Assembly (NCBI GenBank): GCA_003282175.1 | Contig: QBZX01000005.1 | Location: 32,705-96,704 of the forward strand | Origin: Pelagibacteraceae bacterium AG-337-G06 | Lineage (GTDB): Bacteria > Pseudomonadota > Alphaproteobacteria > Pelagibacterales > AG-422-B15 | Length of the DNA stretch: 64,000 bases | Direction of reading: 5' to 3' | Shown here: one piece after another, positions 27,915 to 37,237 of the stretch | How positions within the stretch are numbered: position 1 is the stretch's first letter | Layout of the letters: each line of letters begins with the position of its first letter | Program-made: the position numbers and the translations under genes | The notes under the pieces: model-generated | Told to the model about the DNA's origin: nothing | The model's input: the letters and a program-made list of their open reading frames with translations, nothing else | Database searches by the model: none

Positions 27915-28993
27915 CCACACTGAGCTTTGTTGCGCATGATATGATCAGCTAAAACACATGCTGTCATTGCTTCAGCAATAGGAACTGCCCTTAAACCCAC
28001 ACATGGATCGTGCCTTCCTTTTGTGGATATGGTTGTATTCTTTAATCTATTATTAATCGTCTTTTTTGTTTTTAAGATTGAAGATGTTGGTTTCACCGCA
28101 ATACTTATATTGATATCTTGACCACTTGAAATACCTCCTAAAATGCCGCCAGAATTATTCGATGAAAAGGAAATTTTCTTACCGTTAGCTCGTATTTCAT
28201 CTGAATTTTCATCACCAGTGATTTCAACAGACTCATTTCCTAAACCAATCTCAACTCCTTTAATCGCGTTGATGCTCATCATTGCAGATGCTAATTCAGC
28301 ATCTAATTTGCCGTATATAGGTTCACCAAGTCCTGAAGGAACATTCTTTACATTTACGAGTATTCTTGCTCCTAAAGAAGTTCCATTTTTACGTGTAACA
28401 TCTAGATACTCTTCCCATGTCGATATGATCTTTTTGTCAGGACAAAAGAAACTATTTTTACGAACTTCATTCCATTTAAAATGTCTAGGGTTTATGCTCA
28501 TCTTCCCAATTTGCGTTACTGCCCCTTGTATCAATATCTTTTTCTTTGAAAGATGACTGATAACTTTTCTGGCTACCGCTCCTGCTGCAACACGACTAGC
28601 TGTTTCTCGAGCTGATGAGCGACCGCCTCCGCGGTAGTCTCTCATTCCGTATTTTAGAAAGTAAGTAATGTCTGCATGGCCAGGTCTAAATTTATTCTTT
28701 ATTTCAGTATAATCTCTAGATTTTTGATCCTTATTCCAGATTAGGAGTAAAATCGGTGTACCAGTTGTTTTGCCCTCAAAAACCCCAGAGAGAATAGAAA
28801 CCTTATCATCTTCCTTTCTCTGAGTTACAAAACGAGAGGTTCCAGGCTTTCTCATATCCAAATATTTTTGAATATCTTTCTTATTAAGCGGAATCATTGG
28901 AGGGCATCCATCAATTACACAGCCAATAGCTTCACCGTGGGACTCTCCCCAAGTGGTAAAACGAAATAATTTTCCAAATGTATTATGTGACAT
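27911..28993 (-). CDS. aroC: Chorismate synthase
   Basis: AroC uses reduced FMN to eliminate phosphate from EPSP, giving chorismate, the branch point for aromatic amino acids, folate and ubiquinone. The 360 residues match the bacterial enzyme: T-x-G-E-S-H-G near the N-terminus, [13 protein letters not shown] in the middle and G-R-H-D-P-C near the C-terminus. It is convergent with ispA, sharing TTAG (27911-27914), and starts three bases after the ispB stop on the same strand. Confidence 0.97.
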   Translation of the reverse strand: MSHNTFGKLFRFTTWGESHGEAIGCVIDGCPPMIPLNKKDIQKYLDMRKPGTSRFVTQRKEDDKVSILSGVFEGKTTGTPILLLIWNKDQKSRDYTEIKNKFRPGHADITYFLKYGMRDYRGGGRSSARETASRVAAGAVARKVISHLSKKKILIQGAVTQIGKMSINPRHFKWNEVRKNSFFCPDKKIISTWEEYLDVTRKNGTSLGARILVNVKNVPSGLGEPIYGKLDAELASAMMSINAIKGVEIGLGNESVEITGDENSDEIRANGKKISFSSNNSGGILGGISSGQDINISIAVKPTSSILKTKKTINNRLKNTTISTKGRHDPCVGLRAVPIAEAMTACVLADHIMRNKAQCG

Positions 28994-28996
28994 GGT

Positions 28997-29977
28997 TTAC
29001 TTTTCTCTTATCGCCAAATTATCTACCAAATTTGTAAGATACACCTTATATCTATTATCTTCAAATTTATTAATACTCGACTTTGCTTTTTCATTATATT
29101 TGAGCAGAAAATCAATCGACTTTTGATAAGAGTCAGTTTTTTCCATTAATTTTAGTATAACGGCAAGATCTTTCTTATTTCTTTTTTTCTTAAGGAATAG
29201 TTTTGCAATAATTACTTTTGATTTCTGATCAGAGTCTTTAAAGCATCGGATCACAGGATATGTAACTTTTCCTTCATAAAAATCCTTCCCAATTGATTTA
29301 CCCATTTTATTTGAATGTCCAAAATAATCTAAAATATCATCTGATAACTGGAACGACATTCCAAAATAATATCCAAAGTCATTAAATATTTTTTGAATTT
29401 TTTTATTTTGATGTGTAATTACGGTTGGAAGAAAACAAGACACTCTAAACAGCTCTGCAGTTTTAGCATTAATAATTGCTAAGTATTTTTTCTCACTCAA
29501 TTTAATGTTCTGGGTATTGCCAACATCTTGTATTTGACCTCTCGCCAGTACGAGTGAGGTTTGTGATAATATTTCAAGGAGCTTAAGTGATTTATTTTTG
29601 ACCATGAGTTTAAATGCTTTACTTAAAAGATAGTCACCCACAAGGACACTAACTTTATTGCCCCAAATTTCGTTAGCACTTTTTTTACCTCTTCGAATTT
29701 TTCCAGTATCTATAACGTCATCATGCAATAAAGTTGCGTTATGGATGAATTCAATGCATACCGCTAGTGTTACATCAGCACCGCCCCTATATTTAAGCAT
29801 TCTGGAAATAATAAGTGTTAGGAGTGGTCGAATTTTCTTTCCGTCCGAATTGAGTAAGTGCCCTGCAGTTGTAGTTATGAGTTTTTCCTCATCCTTTATA
29901 TTGTCTTTAATTTCCTTATTAACTCTTTTCAAAGAAGACTTTAAGGTTTTCGAAAGGGCATTAATAGGATGACTCAT
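28997..29977 (-). CDS. ispB: Trans-long-chain polyprenyl diphosphate synthase (octaprenyl/decaprenyl type)
   Basis: This enzyme makes the C40-C50 side chain of ubiquinone. The 326 residues have S-D-G-K-K-I-R-P, the first Asp-rich motif in L-L-H-D-D-V-I-D with R-R-G-K, and the second in L-S-D-D-I-L-D-Y followed by the intact G-K-S-I-G-K-D-x-x-E-G-K-V-T-Y-P. Absence of bulky residues just before the first motif (A-T-L-L-H-D-D) fits a long-chain product. It is the intact counterpart of the shortened IspA-like enzyme 1 kb away. aroC follows by three bases. Confidence 0.93.
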   Translation of the reverse strand: MSHPINALSKTLKSSLKRVNKEIKDNIKDEEKLITTTAGHLLNSDGKKIRPLLTLIISRMLKYRGGADVTLAVCIEFIHNATLLHDDVIDTGKIRRGKKSANEIWGNKVSVLVGDYLLSKAFKLMVKNKSLKLLEILSQTSLVLARGQIQDVGNTQNIKLSEKKYLAIINAKTAELFRVSCFLPTVITHQNKKIQKIFNDFGYYFGMSFQLSDDILDYFGHSNKMGKSIGKDFYEGKVTYPVIRCFKDSDQKSKVIIAKLFLKKKRNKKDLAVILKLMEKTDSYQKSIDFLLKYNEKAKSSINKFEDNRYKVYLTNLVDNLAIREK

Positions 29978-29994
29978 TTAATAAACTAATGTTT

Positions 29995-30022
29995 TTGTTT
30001 TATATTTTGGTGTAGTTATAAT
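29995..30022 (+). promoter_or_regulatory. Candidate sigma-70-type promoter upstream of the S49 peptidase gene
   Basis: TTGTTT (29995-30000) and TATAAT (30017-30022) are 16 bases apart in the 95-base gap between divergent ispB and the S49 peptidase. The predicted start near 30029 would leave a leader of about 44 bases. The -10 box is a perfect consensus, the -35 box a 4/6 match. Confidence 0.42.
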
Positions 30023-30072
30023 ATAGTCTCGTATTATTAAAAGTTATAGATTTCTGGTAAATAATTTCAAAT

Positions 30073-30879
30073 ATGAGTATCTTTTCAACTAAAACTCGCA
30101 TTAATATTGTTGGCTTAAGAGGAGTAATTGGTGACCTTGGTAGGTTCCAAAAAGGACTAACCCTTGAGAATTGTTCAAACATACTTGATAAAACTTTTAC
30201 TCACAAAAAACCAAACGTTGTTGTAATCAAAATTAATTCTCCTGGAGGTTCTCCAGTTCAATCAGAGTTGATTTATGATAGAATTAAAACTCTTTCAAAC
30301 AAAAATAAAGTAAAAGTGATTACCATAGCTGAGGATGTTGCCGCTTCAGGAGGCTACATGCTAATGTGTGCAGGTGATATTCTCTTGGCAAATAAAAGTT
30401 CTATTGTAGGGTCAATAGGAGTGATTAGTGCATCTTTTGGATTTAAAAAACTTATTGATAAAGTTGGCATTAAAAGAAGAGTTTTTACTAAGGGAGATCG
30501 TAAATCATTTTTAGATCCTTTTGAGGAAGTATCAAAAAAAGATGTATCAAAATTAATAAAGGTTCAAGATAGTATTTTTGAAAATTTCAAAAACTTGGTC
30601 CTAAAAAGTAGAAAAAAGAAGATAAAGCCTGCTCAAGTTTTCAATGGTGAATTCTGGACAGGAGAACAAGGAAAAAATATTGGATTAGTCGACTCTAATG
30701 AAAATCTGAATACCTATCTTGAAAAACACTATGGAAAAAAGATAAAAATAAGACATATTGAAGAAAAAAAATCATTTATAAAAAATCTATTCAGTAGCAG
30801 ATCTGGTTCTAATGATCTGATTGATCAGATTATTCAATCAATTAAGGAAAACTCTTTTTGGAGCCGTTATGGTCTCTAA
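30073..30879 (+). CDS. S49-family serine peptidase (SppA/SohB type)
   Basis: This is a signal-peptide-peptidase-like Ser/Lys protease of 268 residues. The catalytic Ser92 sits in A-A-S-G-G-Y-M, and the Lys144 partner in [16 protein letters not shown] (55-60) forms the oxyanion region and V-G-S-I-G-V-I the following strand. No signal peptide or membrane helix is evident, unlike E. coli SppA and SohB, so it is probably cytoplasmic or peripheral. In many alphaproteobacteria an S49 peptidase lies among the glycyl-tRNA synthetase genes, and here glyS overlaps its 3' end. Confidence 0.9.
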   Translation: MSIFSTKTRINIVGLRGVIGDLGRFQKGLTLENCSNILDKTFTHKKPNVVVIKINSPGGSPVQSELIYDRIKTLSNKNKVKVITIAEDVAASGGYMLMCAGDILLANKSSIVGSIGVISASFGFKKLIDKVGIKRRVFTKGDRKSFLDPFEEVSKKDVSKLIKVQDSIFENFKNLVLKSRKKKIKPAQVFNGEFWTGEQGKNIGLVDSNENLNTYLEKHYGKKIKIRHIEEKKSFIKNLFSSRSGSNDLIDQIIQSIKENSFWSRYGL

Positions 30880-32227
30880 AAATATGGAAGACCTTGTTTC
30901 CCTTTGTAAAAGACGAGGCTTTATATTCCAATCAAATGAGATTTACGGAGGACTTCAGGGAGTTTATGATTACGGTCCACTTGGTGTCGAATTAAAAAAT
31001 AATCTTAAATTTTCCTGGTGGAAATCAATGATTTATGAAAGGGATGATGTTGAGGGCTTGGATGCATCTATCCTTACAGGAAAGCAAGTTCTTAAACATT
31101 CTGGACACGAAGATACATTTTCTGATCCACTGGTCGATTGTAAAAGTTGTAATCATAGATTTAGAGCTGACCAACATAATGCTAATAAATGTCCTCAGTG
31201 CGGTTCAACAGACTTAACTGAGCCGAGGCCTTTCAATTTGATGTTTAAAACTGCAGTTGGACCAGTTGATGATGGTAGTAACTACGCATATTTACGGCCT
31301 GAAACTGCACAACAAATATTCACTAATTTCAAAAATATTTTAGATTCTACGAATAAAGTAGTACCTTTTGGTATTGCACAGATAGGTAAAGCATTTAGAA
31401 ACGAAGTCACTCCTGGAAAATTTATTTTTAGAGTTCGAGAGTTTGAGCAAATGGAGCTTGAATTTTTTGTTGAACCTGGAAAAGATGAAACGTGGCATGA
31501 CTACTGGGTTGCTCAAAGGTACGACTGGTGGGTTCATCAAGGAATCGATCCAAATAATCTAAAAAAACTTAATGTGGAAATTAGTGATTTATCTCATTAC
31601 TCAAAAGCAACGGTAGATTTGATGTATGAATTCCCTCATGGCTTAGAAGAATTAGAGGGAATAGCCAATAGAACAGATTTTGATTTAGGCTCACATACAA
31701 AAAATCAAAGTGAATTTAAAATTTCTGCAGAAGTTATGGAAAATAAAAATTCAACAACAAAACTTGCTGTTCAAAACTCTGAAAGTAAAGATTGGTTTAT
31801 ACCTTACGTAATTGAGCCGTCAGCAGGGGTTGACAGGGGGGTTTTAGCATTATTAAACGAAGCTTACAGAGAAGAAAAGTTAGATAATGATAATACGCGT
31901 ATTGTATTAGCACTTAAACCACATCTATCTCCTATTAAGGCTGCTGTAATTCCACTTAAAAGAAACAATGAAGAGCTAGTCAACAAAGCTAGAATAATAA
32001 AAAAAGATTTGCAATCACTTGGATTGGGTCGAGTAATTTTAGAAAACTCAGGTAATATTGGTAAAGGCTATAGAAGGCATGATGAAATTGGTACTCCAAT
32101 ATGTATAACTGTTGACTTTGAAACCTTGGAAAATGAGACTGTAACAATTAGAGACCGTGATACAATGCAACAAAAAAGAGTCTCAATAAAAGAACTTATA
32201 GCTGAGTACCAAAAGATTTTTGAATAA
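30869..32227 (+). CDS. glyS: Glycyl-tRNA synthetase, single-chain (alpha2) type
   Basis: This class II synthetase charges tRNA-Gly. The 452 residues contain the complete single-chain form: [14 protein letters not shown] at the start, a Cys4 zinc insertion (C91, C94, C108, C111), motif 2 with [16 protein letters not shown], motif 3 with G-V-D-R-G-V, and a C-terminal anticodon domain. Most proteobacteria use the unrelated alpha2beta2 GlyQ/GlyS, so this is unusual. I chose ATG 30869 (11-base overlap with the peptidase gene); ATG 30884 is also possible. The frame opens upstream at 30821, but those residues match nothing. Confidence 0.94.
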   Translation: MVSKNMEDLVSLCKRRGFIFQSNEIYGGLQGVYDYGPLGVELKNNLKFSWWKSMIYERDDVEGLDASILTGKQVLKHSGHEDTFSDPLVDCKSCNHRFRADQHNANKCPQCGSTDLTEPRPFNLMFKTAVGPVDDGSNYAYLRPETAQQIFTNFKNILDSTNKVVPFGIAQIGKAFRNEVTPGKFIFRVREFEQMELEFFVEPGKDETWHDYWVAQRYDWWVHQGIDPNNLKKLNVEISDLSHYSKATVDLMYEFPHGLEELEGIANRTDFDLGSHTKNQSEFKISAEVMENKNSTTKLAVQNSESKDWFIPYVIEPSAGVDRGVLALLNEAYREEKLDNDNTRIVLALKPHLSPIKAAVIPLKRNNEELVNKARIIKKDLQSLGLGRVILENSGNIGKGYRRHDEIGTPICITVDFETLENETVTIRDRDTMQQKRVSIKELIAEYQKIFE

Positions 32228-32686
32228 TTAAATATTTCTGCCTGGAAAATCAAATCTTTTGAAGGGCCAGGATTCCTTTAGCCAACTTTTAATTGTAATA
32301 CCCAATTCAGACTCAAGTCCTTCTTTCAAAAGATTTTCTTTTATCCAGTAGAATACTTGAACATCATACTGAGGATTTGCTGATGGATAAATGTAACAGC
32401 AACCTATAATTTTATTACTTTCTGGGGATAAAACAGTATATGCAAAAGAATGACCTAAGGTAAATTCCCTTTGATGCCAGCCGAGGTCAATTAAATTTTC
32501 CTCTAAAGTAAGACCCTTTGGCCATTCACTATTATCCATCAGTTTATAAAGATGATCCACGCTACTCATTACTACTTCATAGTCTTCATCTACATAGTCT
32601 ATTGTGAGTGGGCGTAAAACAAATTTTTTAGTTATGTATTCAATTGGAGTATCAAATCCATTGGGGATGATCGATCTACTGTACAT
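32228..32686 (-). CDS. GNAT-family N-acetyltransferase-like protein
   Basis: This is a 152-residue protein with the layout of a GNAT acyltransferase. An N-terminal strand-helix (F-V-L-R-P-L-T-I-D-Y-V-D-E-D-Y) is followed by a central G-H-S-F-A-Y-T-V-L-S-P-E and I-I-G-C-C-Y-I-Y-P on adjacent strands. The acetyl-CoA loop (Q/RxxGxG/A) is not obvious; W-I-K-E-N-L-L-K-E-G-L-E-S-E-L occupies that place, so catalysis is uncertain. The substrate is unknown. It lies base-to-base with the convergent glyS stop and directly downstream of nadC, so it may be the last gene of the nad operon. Confidence 0.68.
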   Translation of the reverse strand: MYSRSIIPNGFDTPIEYITKKFVLRPLTIDYVDEDYEVVMSSVDHLYKLMDNSEWPKGLTLEENLIDLGWHQREFTLGHSFAYTVLSPESNKIIGCCYIYPSANPQYDVQVFYWIKENLLKEGLESELGITIKSWLKESWPFKRFDFPGRNI

Positions 32687-33517
32687 TTAGATATCTAATC
32701 CAAAATCTACATTATTAATGCTATGAGTAAGTTGGCCTATAGAAATACGGTTCACTTTAGTTTTTGCGTAAGACAAAAGGTTCTTTAAATTTATTTTTCC
32801 CGACGCTTCACATTCAAATCTACCATTAACTATTTTAAGACTAGTCTTTACCTGGGCTGGGGTCATGTTATCTAATAAAACTACATCAACCTTTTCATTA
32901 ATTATTTCTTTAAGTTGATTTAGATTATCAACTTCTACTGTAATTTTTTTATTTCGACTCATGAGCCTTAGTTTACGTATGCACTCTTTAATGTCAGAAT
33001 TTGTCCTCAAATGATTGTCTTTAATGAAAAAGAAATCATCAAGCGTTTCTCTATTAATATAAGCCCCTCCAATTGTTAGTGCATATTTTTCAAGTTTACG
33101 AATGCCAGGAATAGTTTTACGTGTAGAATATATTTTTGAGCCATATGGATTGGCTATATCAGAAAATTCTTTCGCTTTGGATGCAAGGCCAGACATTAAG
33201 CCTAAAAAGTTAAGAGCAGTTCTTTCTGCGGTTAAGATGTTTTGCGTCTTTCCTGAAATTGTAATTATTTTATCTCCCTTGTTTGCTAGCTCACCATCTT
33301 TTTTCAGGGTCCTAATTGTGACTGACTTATCTAACTTTTTAAAGGCTTGCTTCGCGAATTCGGTACCACATATAACAGCCTTTTCTTTAACGACAATGGT
33401 TGCTTTTGACAGAGAGGATTTAGATATTAATACTTTTGATGTTATATCACCTTCTCTTCCTATATCTTCTAAGAGAGCAGAGTGTACTAGCTGATTTATG
33501 TATTTTTTAGTTAACAA
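32687..33517 (-). CDS. nadC: Nicotinate-nucleotide pyrophosphorylase (quinolinate phosphoribosyltransferase)
   Basis: NadC converts quinolinate and PRPP to nicotinate mononucleotide, the third step of de novo NAD synthesis. The 276 residues include E-D-I-G-R-E-G-D-I-T-S near the N-terminus, R-T-A-L-N-F-L, S-T-R-K-T-I-P-G-I-R, G-G-A-Y-I-N-R-x-x-L-D-D, K-D-N-H and E-V-D-N, and ends with the S-G-K/G-Q-L-T barrel region. The usual G-G-x-x-N-H-R reads G-G-A-Y-I-N-R, a small change. It overlaps nadB by 11 bases, the last of the three nad genes. Confidence 0.94.
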   Translation of the reverse strand: MLTKKYINQLVHSALLEDIGREGDITSKVLISKSSLSKATIVVKEKAVICGTEFAKQAFKKLDKSVTIRTLKKDGELANKGDKIITISGKTQNILTAERTALNFLGLMSGLASKAKEFSDIANPYGSKIYSTRKTIPGIRKLEKYALTIGGAYINRETLDDFFFIKDNHLRTNSDIKECIRKLRLMSRNKKITVEVDNLNQLKEIINEKVDVVLLDNMTPAQVKTSLKIVNGRFECEASGKINLKNLLSYAKTKVNRISIGQLTHSINNVDFGLDI

Positions 33518-35120
33518 TTTGTTTAAGATTTTTGTAATCTGCCAAATTTAAGATTTCATTTATTTTGTCATCTATATCTGAGAACTTCATATCAAAATGC
33601 AATACATAATTATCATCTGTATTTTGATAGTCAGATCTTAAGTGACATCCTCTACTTTCTTTTCTGAAATAAGCACCAATAATAATAAACTTACTTACGA
33701 GTATCATATCATTTAGTTTTGCGGAAAGCCCCTTCGACTCTCTTTCGATCTTAAGAATATCATGAAGTCCTCTTACAATTGAGCTATGGCTTCTTACTAT
33801 ACCAACATTCCTCATCATTGAAGAGCGAAGTTGCCAAATATATTTCTTCGCTCTGATCTTATTCCTAGTTTTTTCTTTATACATTCTAATAAAATCACGA
33901 TTAATCTTATTTATTTTTTTAATTGGTGAACTATTAATATTTTTTGCAACAATTCTTCCAAATACCATTGATTCAAGTAATGAATTAGAAGCCAAACGAT
34001 TTGCACCATGTATGCCTGTTGCCGCAACTTCACCACAACACCAAAGCCCTTTAACTGAAGTTTTTCCATCCAGGTCTGTTTTAACTCCTCCTATATGATA
34101 ATGAGCAACTGGAAGTATTGGCAATAAATCTATTTTTGGATTAAGCCCTGCCGCTTGACAATATGAGGCAACTTGTGGGTATTTTGTTTCAAATTTACCA
34201 CTCACTTTACGGCAATCAAGAAAGACAGAGTTTCCTTGCTCTATTTGCTTAAATAAATTTTGAGCAACCAAGTCTCTAGGCGCTAACTCATTTTCTGGAT
34301 GAACTCCGAGCATAAACCTTTCTTCATTTTGATTTACCAGATAAGCACCATCACCTCTAATTGCTTCGGTAGCAAGTGGAGTAGGGTCCAAACCGAAATC
34401 AAGTCCTGTTGGATGGAATTGAATAAATTCCATATCAGTCAACACTGCACCTGCTTGTGCAGCAAGAGCTATTCCCTCACCATAAGAACTTCTTGGGTTA
34501 GTCGTATTAGCAAATATTCCTCCAAGTCCCCCAGTAGCAAGCACAACATTTGAACTTTCGATAACGACATGATTATCTGGAACATTTTCTTGTACCAATC
34601 TTCCAATAACACCATGTATGGTATTATTTTCTGACATAATCCTATCAATTGAGACGTTTTCTAAAACCGTAATATTATCACTTTCACACACTTTTTTTAT
34701 TAAGCCTCTCATAATTTCAATACCAGAACTATCACCTTTTGATCTTACTATACGGTTTCTACTATGAGCAGCTTCTAGGCCCAAATCAAAAGATCCATCA
34801 TTATTTTTATCAAAATTTACACCGAAGTTCTCAAGATCATTTATAATACTCTTTGCCTCACTGACGACTTTCAGAATGACATTCTTGTCAGCAAGACCTT
34901 TTGCAGTTGAAACAGTATCTTCAACATGACTTTCAATACTGTCGTTAATTCCCACTGCTGCAGCAATGCCACCTTGTGCCCACATACTAGAGGTATTCAT
35001 TCCTAAAGTACTTTTTGATATAATGCAGACTTTTCGTGGTGCCAGGTTAAGTGCTACGGTTAGTCCAGCAACACCGCCACCCACAATAACCACATCTGGT
35101 CTATAAATAGAGTCAGCCAT
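33507..35120 (-). CDS. nadB: L-aspartate oxidase
   Basis: NadB is the FAD enzyme that oxidises L-aspartate to iminoaspartate, the substrate of NadA. The 537 residues show G-G-G-V-A-G-L-T-V-A-L-N at the FAD fold, S-M-W-A-Q-G-G-I-A-A-A, H-S-R-N-R-I-V-R, G-G-L-G-G-I-F-A-N-T-T-N-P, the catalytic-domain E-F-I-Q-F-H-P-T-G, and H-I-G-G-V-K-T-D with G-A-N-R-L-A-S-N-S-L-L-E. The last two motifs separate NadB from succinate dehydrogenase. It lies between nadA (2-base gap) and nadC (overlap), forming a complete quinolinate module. Confidence 0.95.
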   Translation of the reverse strand: MADSIYRPDVVIVGGGVAGLTVALNLAPRKVCIISKSTLGMNTSSMWAQGGIAAAVGINDSIESHVEDTVSTAKGLADKNVILKVVSEAKSIINDLENFGVNFDKNNDGSFDLGLEAAHSRNRIVRSKGDSSGIEIMRGLIKKVCESDNITVLENVSIDRIMSENNTIHGVIGRLVQENVPDNHVVIESSNVVLATGGLGGIFANTTNPRSSYGEGIALAAQAGAVLTDMEFIQFHPTGLDFGLDPTPLATEAIRGDGAYLVNQNEERFMLGVHPENELAPRDLVAQNLFKQIEQGNSVFLDCRKVSGKFETKYPQVASYCQAAGLNPKIDLLPILPVAHYHIGGVKTDLDGKTSVKGLWCCGEVAATGIHGANRLASNSLLESMVFGRIVAKNINSSPIKKINKINRDFIRMYKEKTRNKIRAKKYIWQLRSSMMRNVGIVRSHSSIVRGLHDILKIERESKGLSAKLNDMILVSKFIIIGAYFRKESRGCHLRSDYQNTDDNYVLHFDMKFSDIDDKINEILNLADYKNLKQIVN

Positions 35121-35122
35121 AA

Positions 35123-36142
35123 TTAGCTTCTTCCAATTTCCAACATGCGATCTATTGATAAGCGGGCTCGATTAATAATATCTTTATCTACTTCTATTTG
35201 AAATTGATTAAAACGAATTGCGTCGTATATTTTTTTTAAAGAGATTCTTTTCATATGTGGACATAGATTGCAAGGTCTTACAAACTCAACATCAGGATTT
35301 TCGATGGCTACATTATCACTCATAGAGCATTCAGTGACCATTATGACTTTTTGTGGCTGATTATCTTTTACATAATTGCTCATGCCAGCTGTAGATCCTG
35401 CAAAATCACTGACAGCTACTACTTCTGGAGAGCACTCAGGATGAGCTAGCACAACAATGTCTTTATGTTGTTTTTTATAGGCCAATATTTCTTGAGCTGT
35501 GAATCTTTCATGCACTTCACATCGTCCTTTCCATGAAATAATTTTCACTTTTGTTTGCGCAGCAACATTTTTGGCTAAAAACTCGTCAGGCAAAAATATT
35601 ACACTCTCAGTTCCTAATGCTTCTACTACCTTTTTTGCGTTACCAGATGTACAACAAACATCTGTTTCAGCTTTTACTTCTGCAGACGTATTGACGTATG
35701 TAACCACTGGAACCCCAGGGTATTTTTGCTTTAATAATTTAATATCATCGGCCGTAATTGAGTCAGCAAGTGAACATCCCGCTCTCATATCTGGTATTAA
35801 AACATTTTTGTCAGGACTTAAAATTTTTGCAGTTTCGGCCATAAAATGGACACCACAAACTATTATTGTTTCAGCTTTTGAATCTCTTGCTTCATAAGCA
35901 AGCTTTAATGAATCTCCTACAATATCGGAAACACAATGAAATATTTCAGGTGTTTGATAGTTGTGGGTCAGAATAGCAATATTTTTTTCTCTTTTAAGTT
36001 TATTAATTTCGTGAATCAGCGGCGCGTGAAATGGCCATTCTACAGCAGGGATTACTTTTTCTACACCTTTATAGAGTTCAGCAGTCGCATTTTGAACTTC
36101 AGGAGTAAAATTTGAGGGATATTTTAATTCTTCGCTTAACAT
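35123..36142 (-). CDS. nadA: Quinolinate synthase A
   Basis: NadA condenses iminoaspartate with dihydroxyacetone phosphate to quinolinate on a [4Fe-4S] cluster. The 339 residues contain the I-L-T-H-N-Y-Q start, [10 protein letters not shown], Cys123 (A-G-C-S-L-A-D), C-C-T-S-G-N-A, A-H-P-E-C-S-P and [10 protein letters not shown]; one Cys from each of three of these segments would bind the cluster. It is the first gene of the minus-strand nadABC operon. Upstream to tRNA-Leu lie 89 bases of A+T-rich DNA with one weak hairpin (36210-36226) but no clear promoter. Confidence 0.96.
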   Translation of the reverse strand: MLSEELKYPSNFTPEVQNATAELYKGVEKVIPAVEWPFHAPLIHEINKLKREKNIAILTHNYQTPEIFHCVSDIVGDSLKLAYEARDSKAETIIVCGVHFMAETAKILSPDKNVLIPDMRAGCSLADSITADDIKLLKQKYPGVPVVTYVNTSAEVKAETDVCCTSGNAKKVVEALGTESVIFLPDEFLAKNVAAQTKVKIISWKGRCEVHERFTAQEILAYKKQHKDIVVLAHPECSPEVVAVSDFAGSTAGMSNYVKDNQPQKVIMVTECSMSDNVAIENPDVEFVRPCNLCPHMKRISLKKIYDAIRFNQFQIEVDKDIINRARLSIDRMLEIGRS

Positions 36143-36231
36143 ATATTATTATTTTATTATCTATTATTACAATTATAGTTAAATGTATATATTTCAACAA
36201 TACTACTTATCCCTAAAAAATAGGGAATTTT

Positions 36232-36317
36232 GCCGTCGTGCTGGAATTGGTAGACAGGCTGGTTTGAGGGATCAGTGAACATAGTTCGTGAGAGTTCGAG
36301 TCTCTCCGACGGCACCA
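36232..36317 (+). tRNA. tRNA-Leu (anticodon GAG)
   Basis: A class II tRNA of 86 bases with encoded CCA. Acceptor GCCGTCG (36232-36238) pairs with CGACGGC (36307-36313). The anticodon stem CTGGT/ATCAG encloses TTGAGGG, giving GAG (Leu, CUC/CUU). A long variable arm (around TGAACATAGTTCG) is the leucine-type feature, and the T arm reads GAGTTCGAGTCTC. It is followed 32 bases later by a glycosyltransferase gene. Confidence 0.95.
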
Positions 36318-36349
36318 AAGTAAGGATATGATATAAATTAACCTAAATT

Positions 36350-37237
36350 ATGAACATTTTATTTATTGGACCATCAAGAATTGGAGATACCATCTTAGCA
36401 TCATCAATTATAAACTTTTTAATTGATCAAGATAAAAAATCTAAATTCACTGTTGTTACCAGTCCATTCTCAAAAGATCTGTATGAAAAAATGCCTAATC
36501 TTGAAAAAATTATTGTAATAAATAAAAAAAAATACGGTCTGCATTGGCTAAATATTTGGCAGTCTTGCATATTTAAAAAATGGGATTTAGTTGTTGATTT
36601 AAGATCATCGATTATAGCTTATTTATTATTTGCAAAATCTCGAAAAATTTTCAATGGCAATGATAGTTTTCACAAAATTATTCAATTTACAAATTTTCTC
36701 AAGACTTCAAAAAAAATATCACCTTTTATTTGGTCTGACTCTTTGGATGAAGCTGAAAGTAATGACAAAATAAAAACTGAAGGTCCTTTTATAGCAGTAG
36801 CACCGTATTCAAATTGGAGGCAGAAAGACTGGTCTATTGAAAAATATTTAGAATTATTTAAAGATGAATTCTTCAAGGACTATACTTTAATATTTACAGG
36901 AATATCTAAAGATATTTCAAATATGGAAAAGTTTAATAAATTAATGAACGATCCATCACTAAATATTATTAATTTATTTGATTGGGGTAATTTACGACAT
37001 ATGATTCCTATTTTCAAAAAATGTAATTTCTTTATAGGAAGTGACAGTGGGCTTATGCATCTCGCTGCTTCAGCAAAATGCAAAACTTTCGCTCTTTTTG
37101 GACCAACAAACGAGATTGTTTACGGCCCATGGGGGGATCACAAAATTATCAAATCATATGATTATCCAGCGATCGATGATCCTCTTAATTTATCAGTTGA
37201 AAATGTTCTCAATATAATTAAGAAGGAGATAGAATGA
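36350..37237 (+). CDS. Glycosyltransferase family 9 (ADP-heptose:LPS heptosyltransferase-like)
   Basis: This is a GT-B fold glycosyltransferase of 295 residues, shorter than the 340-350 usual for RfaC/RfaF. The N-terminus I-L-F-I-G-P-S-R-I-G-D-T-I-L-A-S is the GT9 signature. The C-terminal donor site has S-D-S-G-L-M-H-L-A-A-S and F-G-P-T-N-E-I-V-Y-G-P-W-G, also GT9-specific. It probably transfers heptose or a related sugar to the LPS core at the inner membrane. Its ATG is 32 bases after tRNA-Leu, and the stop overlaps pyrC by four bases. Confidence 0.88.
   Translation: MNILFIGPSRIGDTILASSIINFLIDQDKKSKFTVVTSPFSKDLYEKMPNLEKIIVINKKKYGLHWLNIWQSCIFKKWDLVVDLRSSIIAYLLFAKSRKIFNGNDSFHKIIQFTNFLKTSKKISPFIWSDSLDEAESNDKIKTEGPFIAVAPYSNWRQKDWSIEKYLELFKDEFFKDYTLIFTGISKDISNMEKFNKLMNDPSLNIINLFDWGNLRHMIPIFKKCNFFIGSDSGLMHLAASAKCKTFALFGPTNEIVYGPWGDHKIIKSYDYPAIDDPLNLSVENVLNIIKKEIE

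Noticed and set aside
28143..28556. 137-codon plus-strand ORF inside aroC
   Set aside because: Lies wholly antisense to a strongly conserved chorismate synthase; the translation has no recognisable domain and low complexity typical of a shadow frame.
35499..35897. 132-codon plus-strand ORF inside nadA
   Set aside because: Antisense to conserved nadA; no family resemblance or ribosome site.
36210..36226. Hairpin TCCCTA/TAGGGA upstream of tRNA-Leu as a terminator
   Set aside because: Only six pairs with a five-A loop and a short T tail, and it lies upstream of the tRNA and of nadA, not after a gene; probably chance in A+T-rich DNA.
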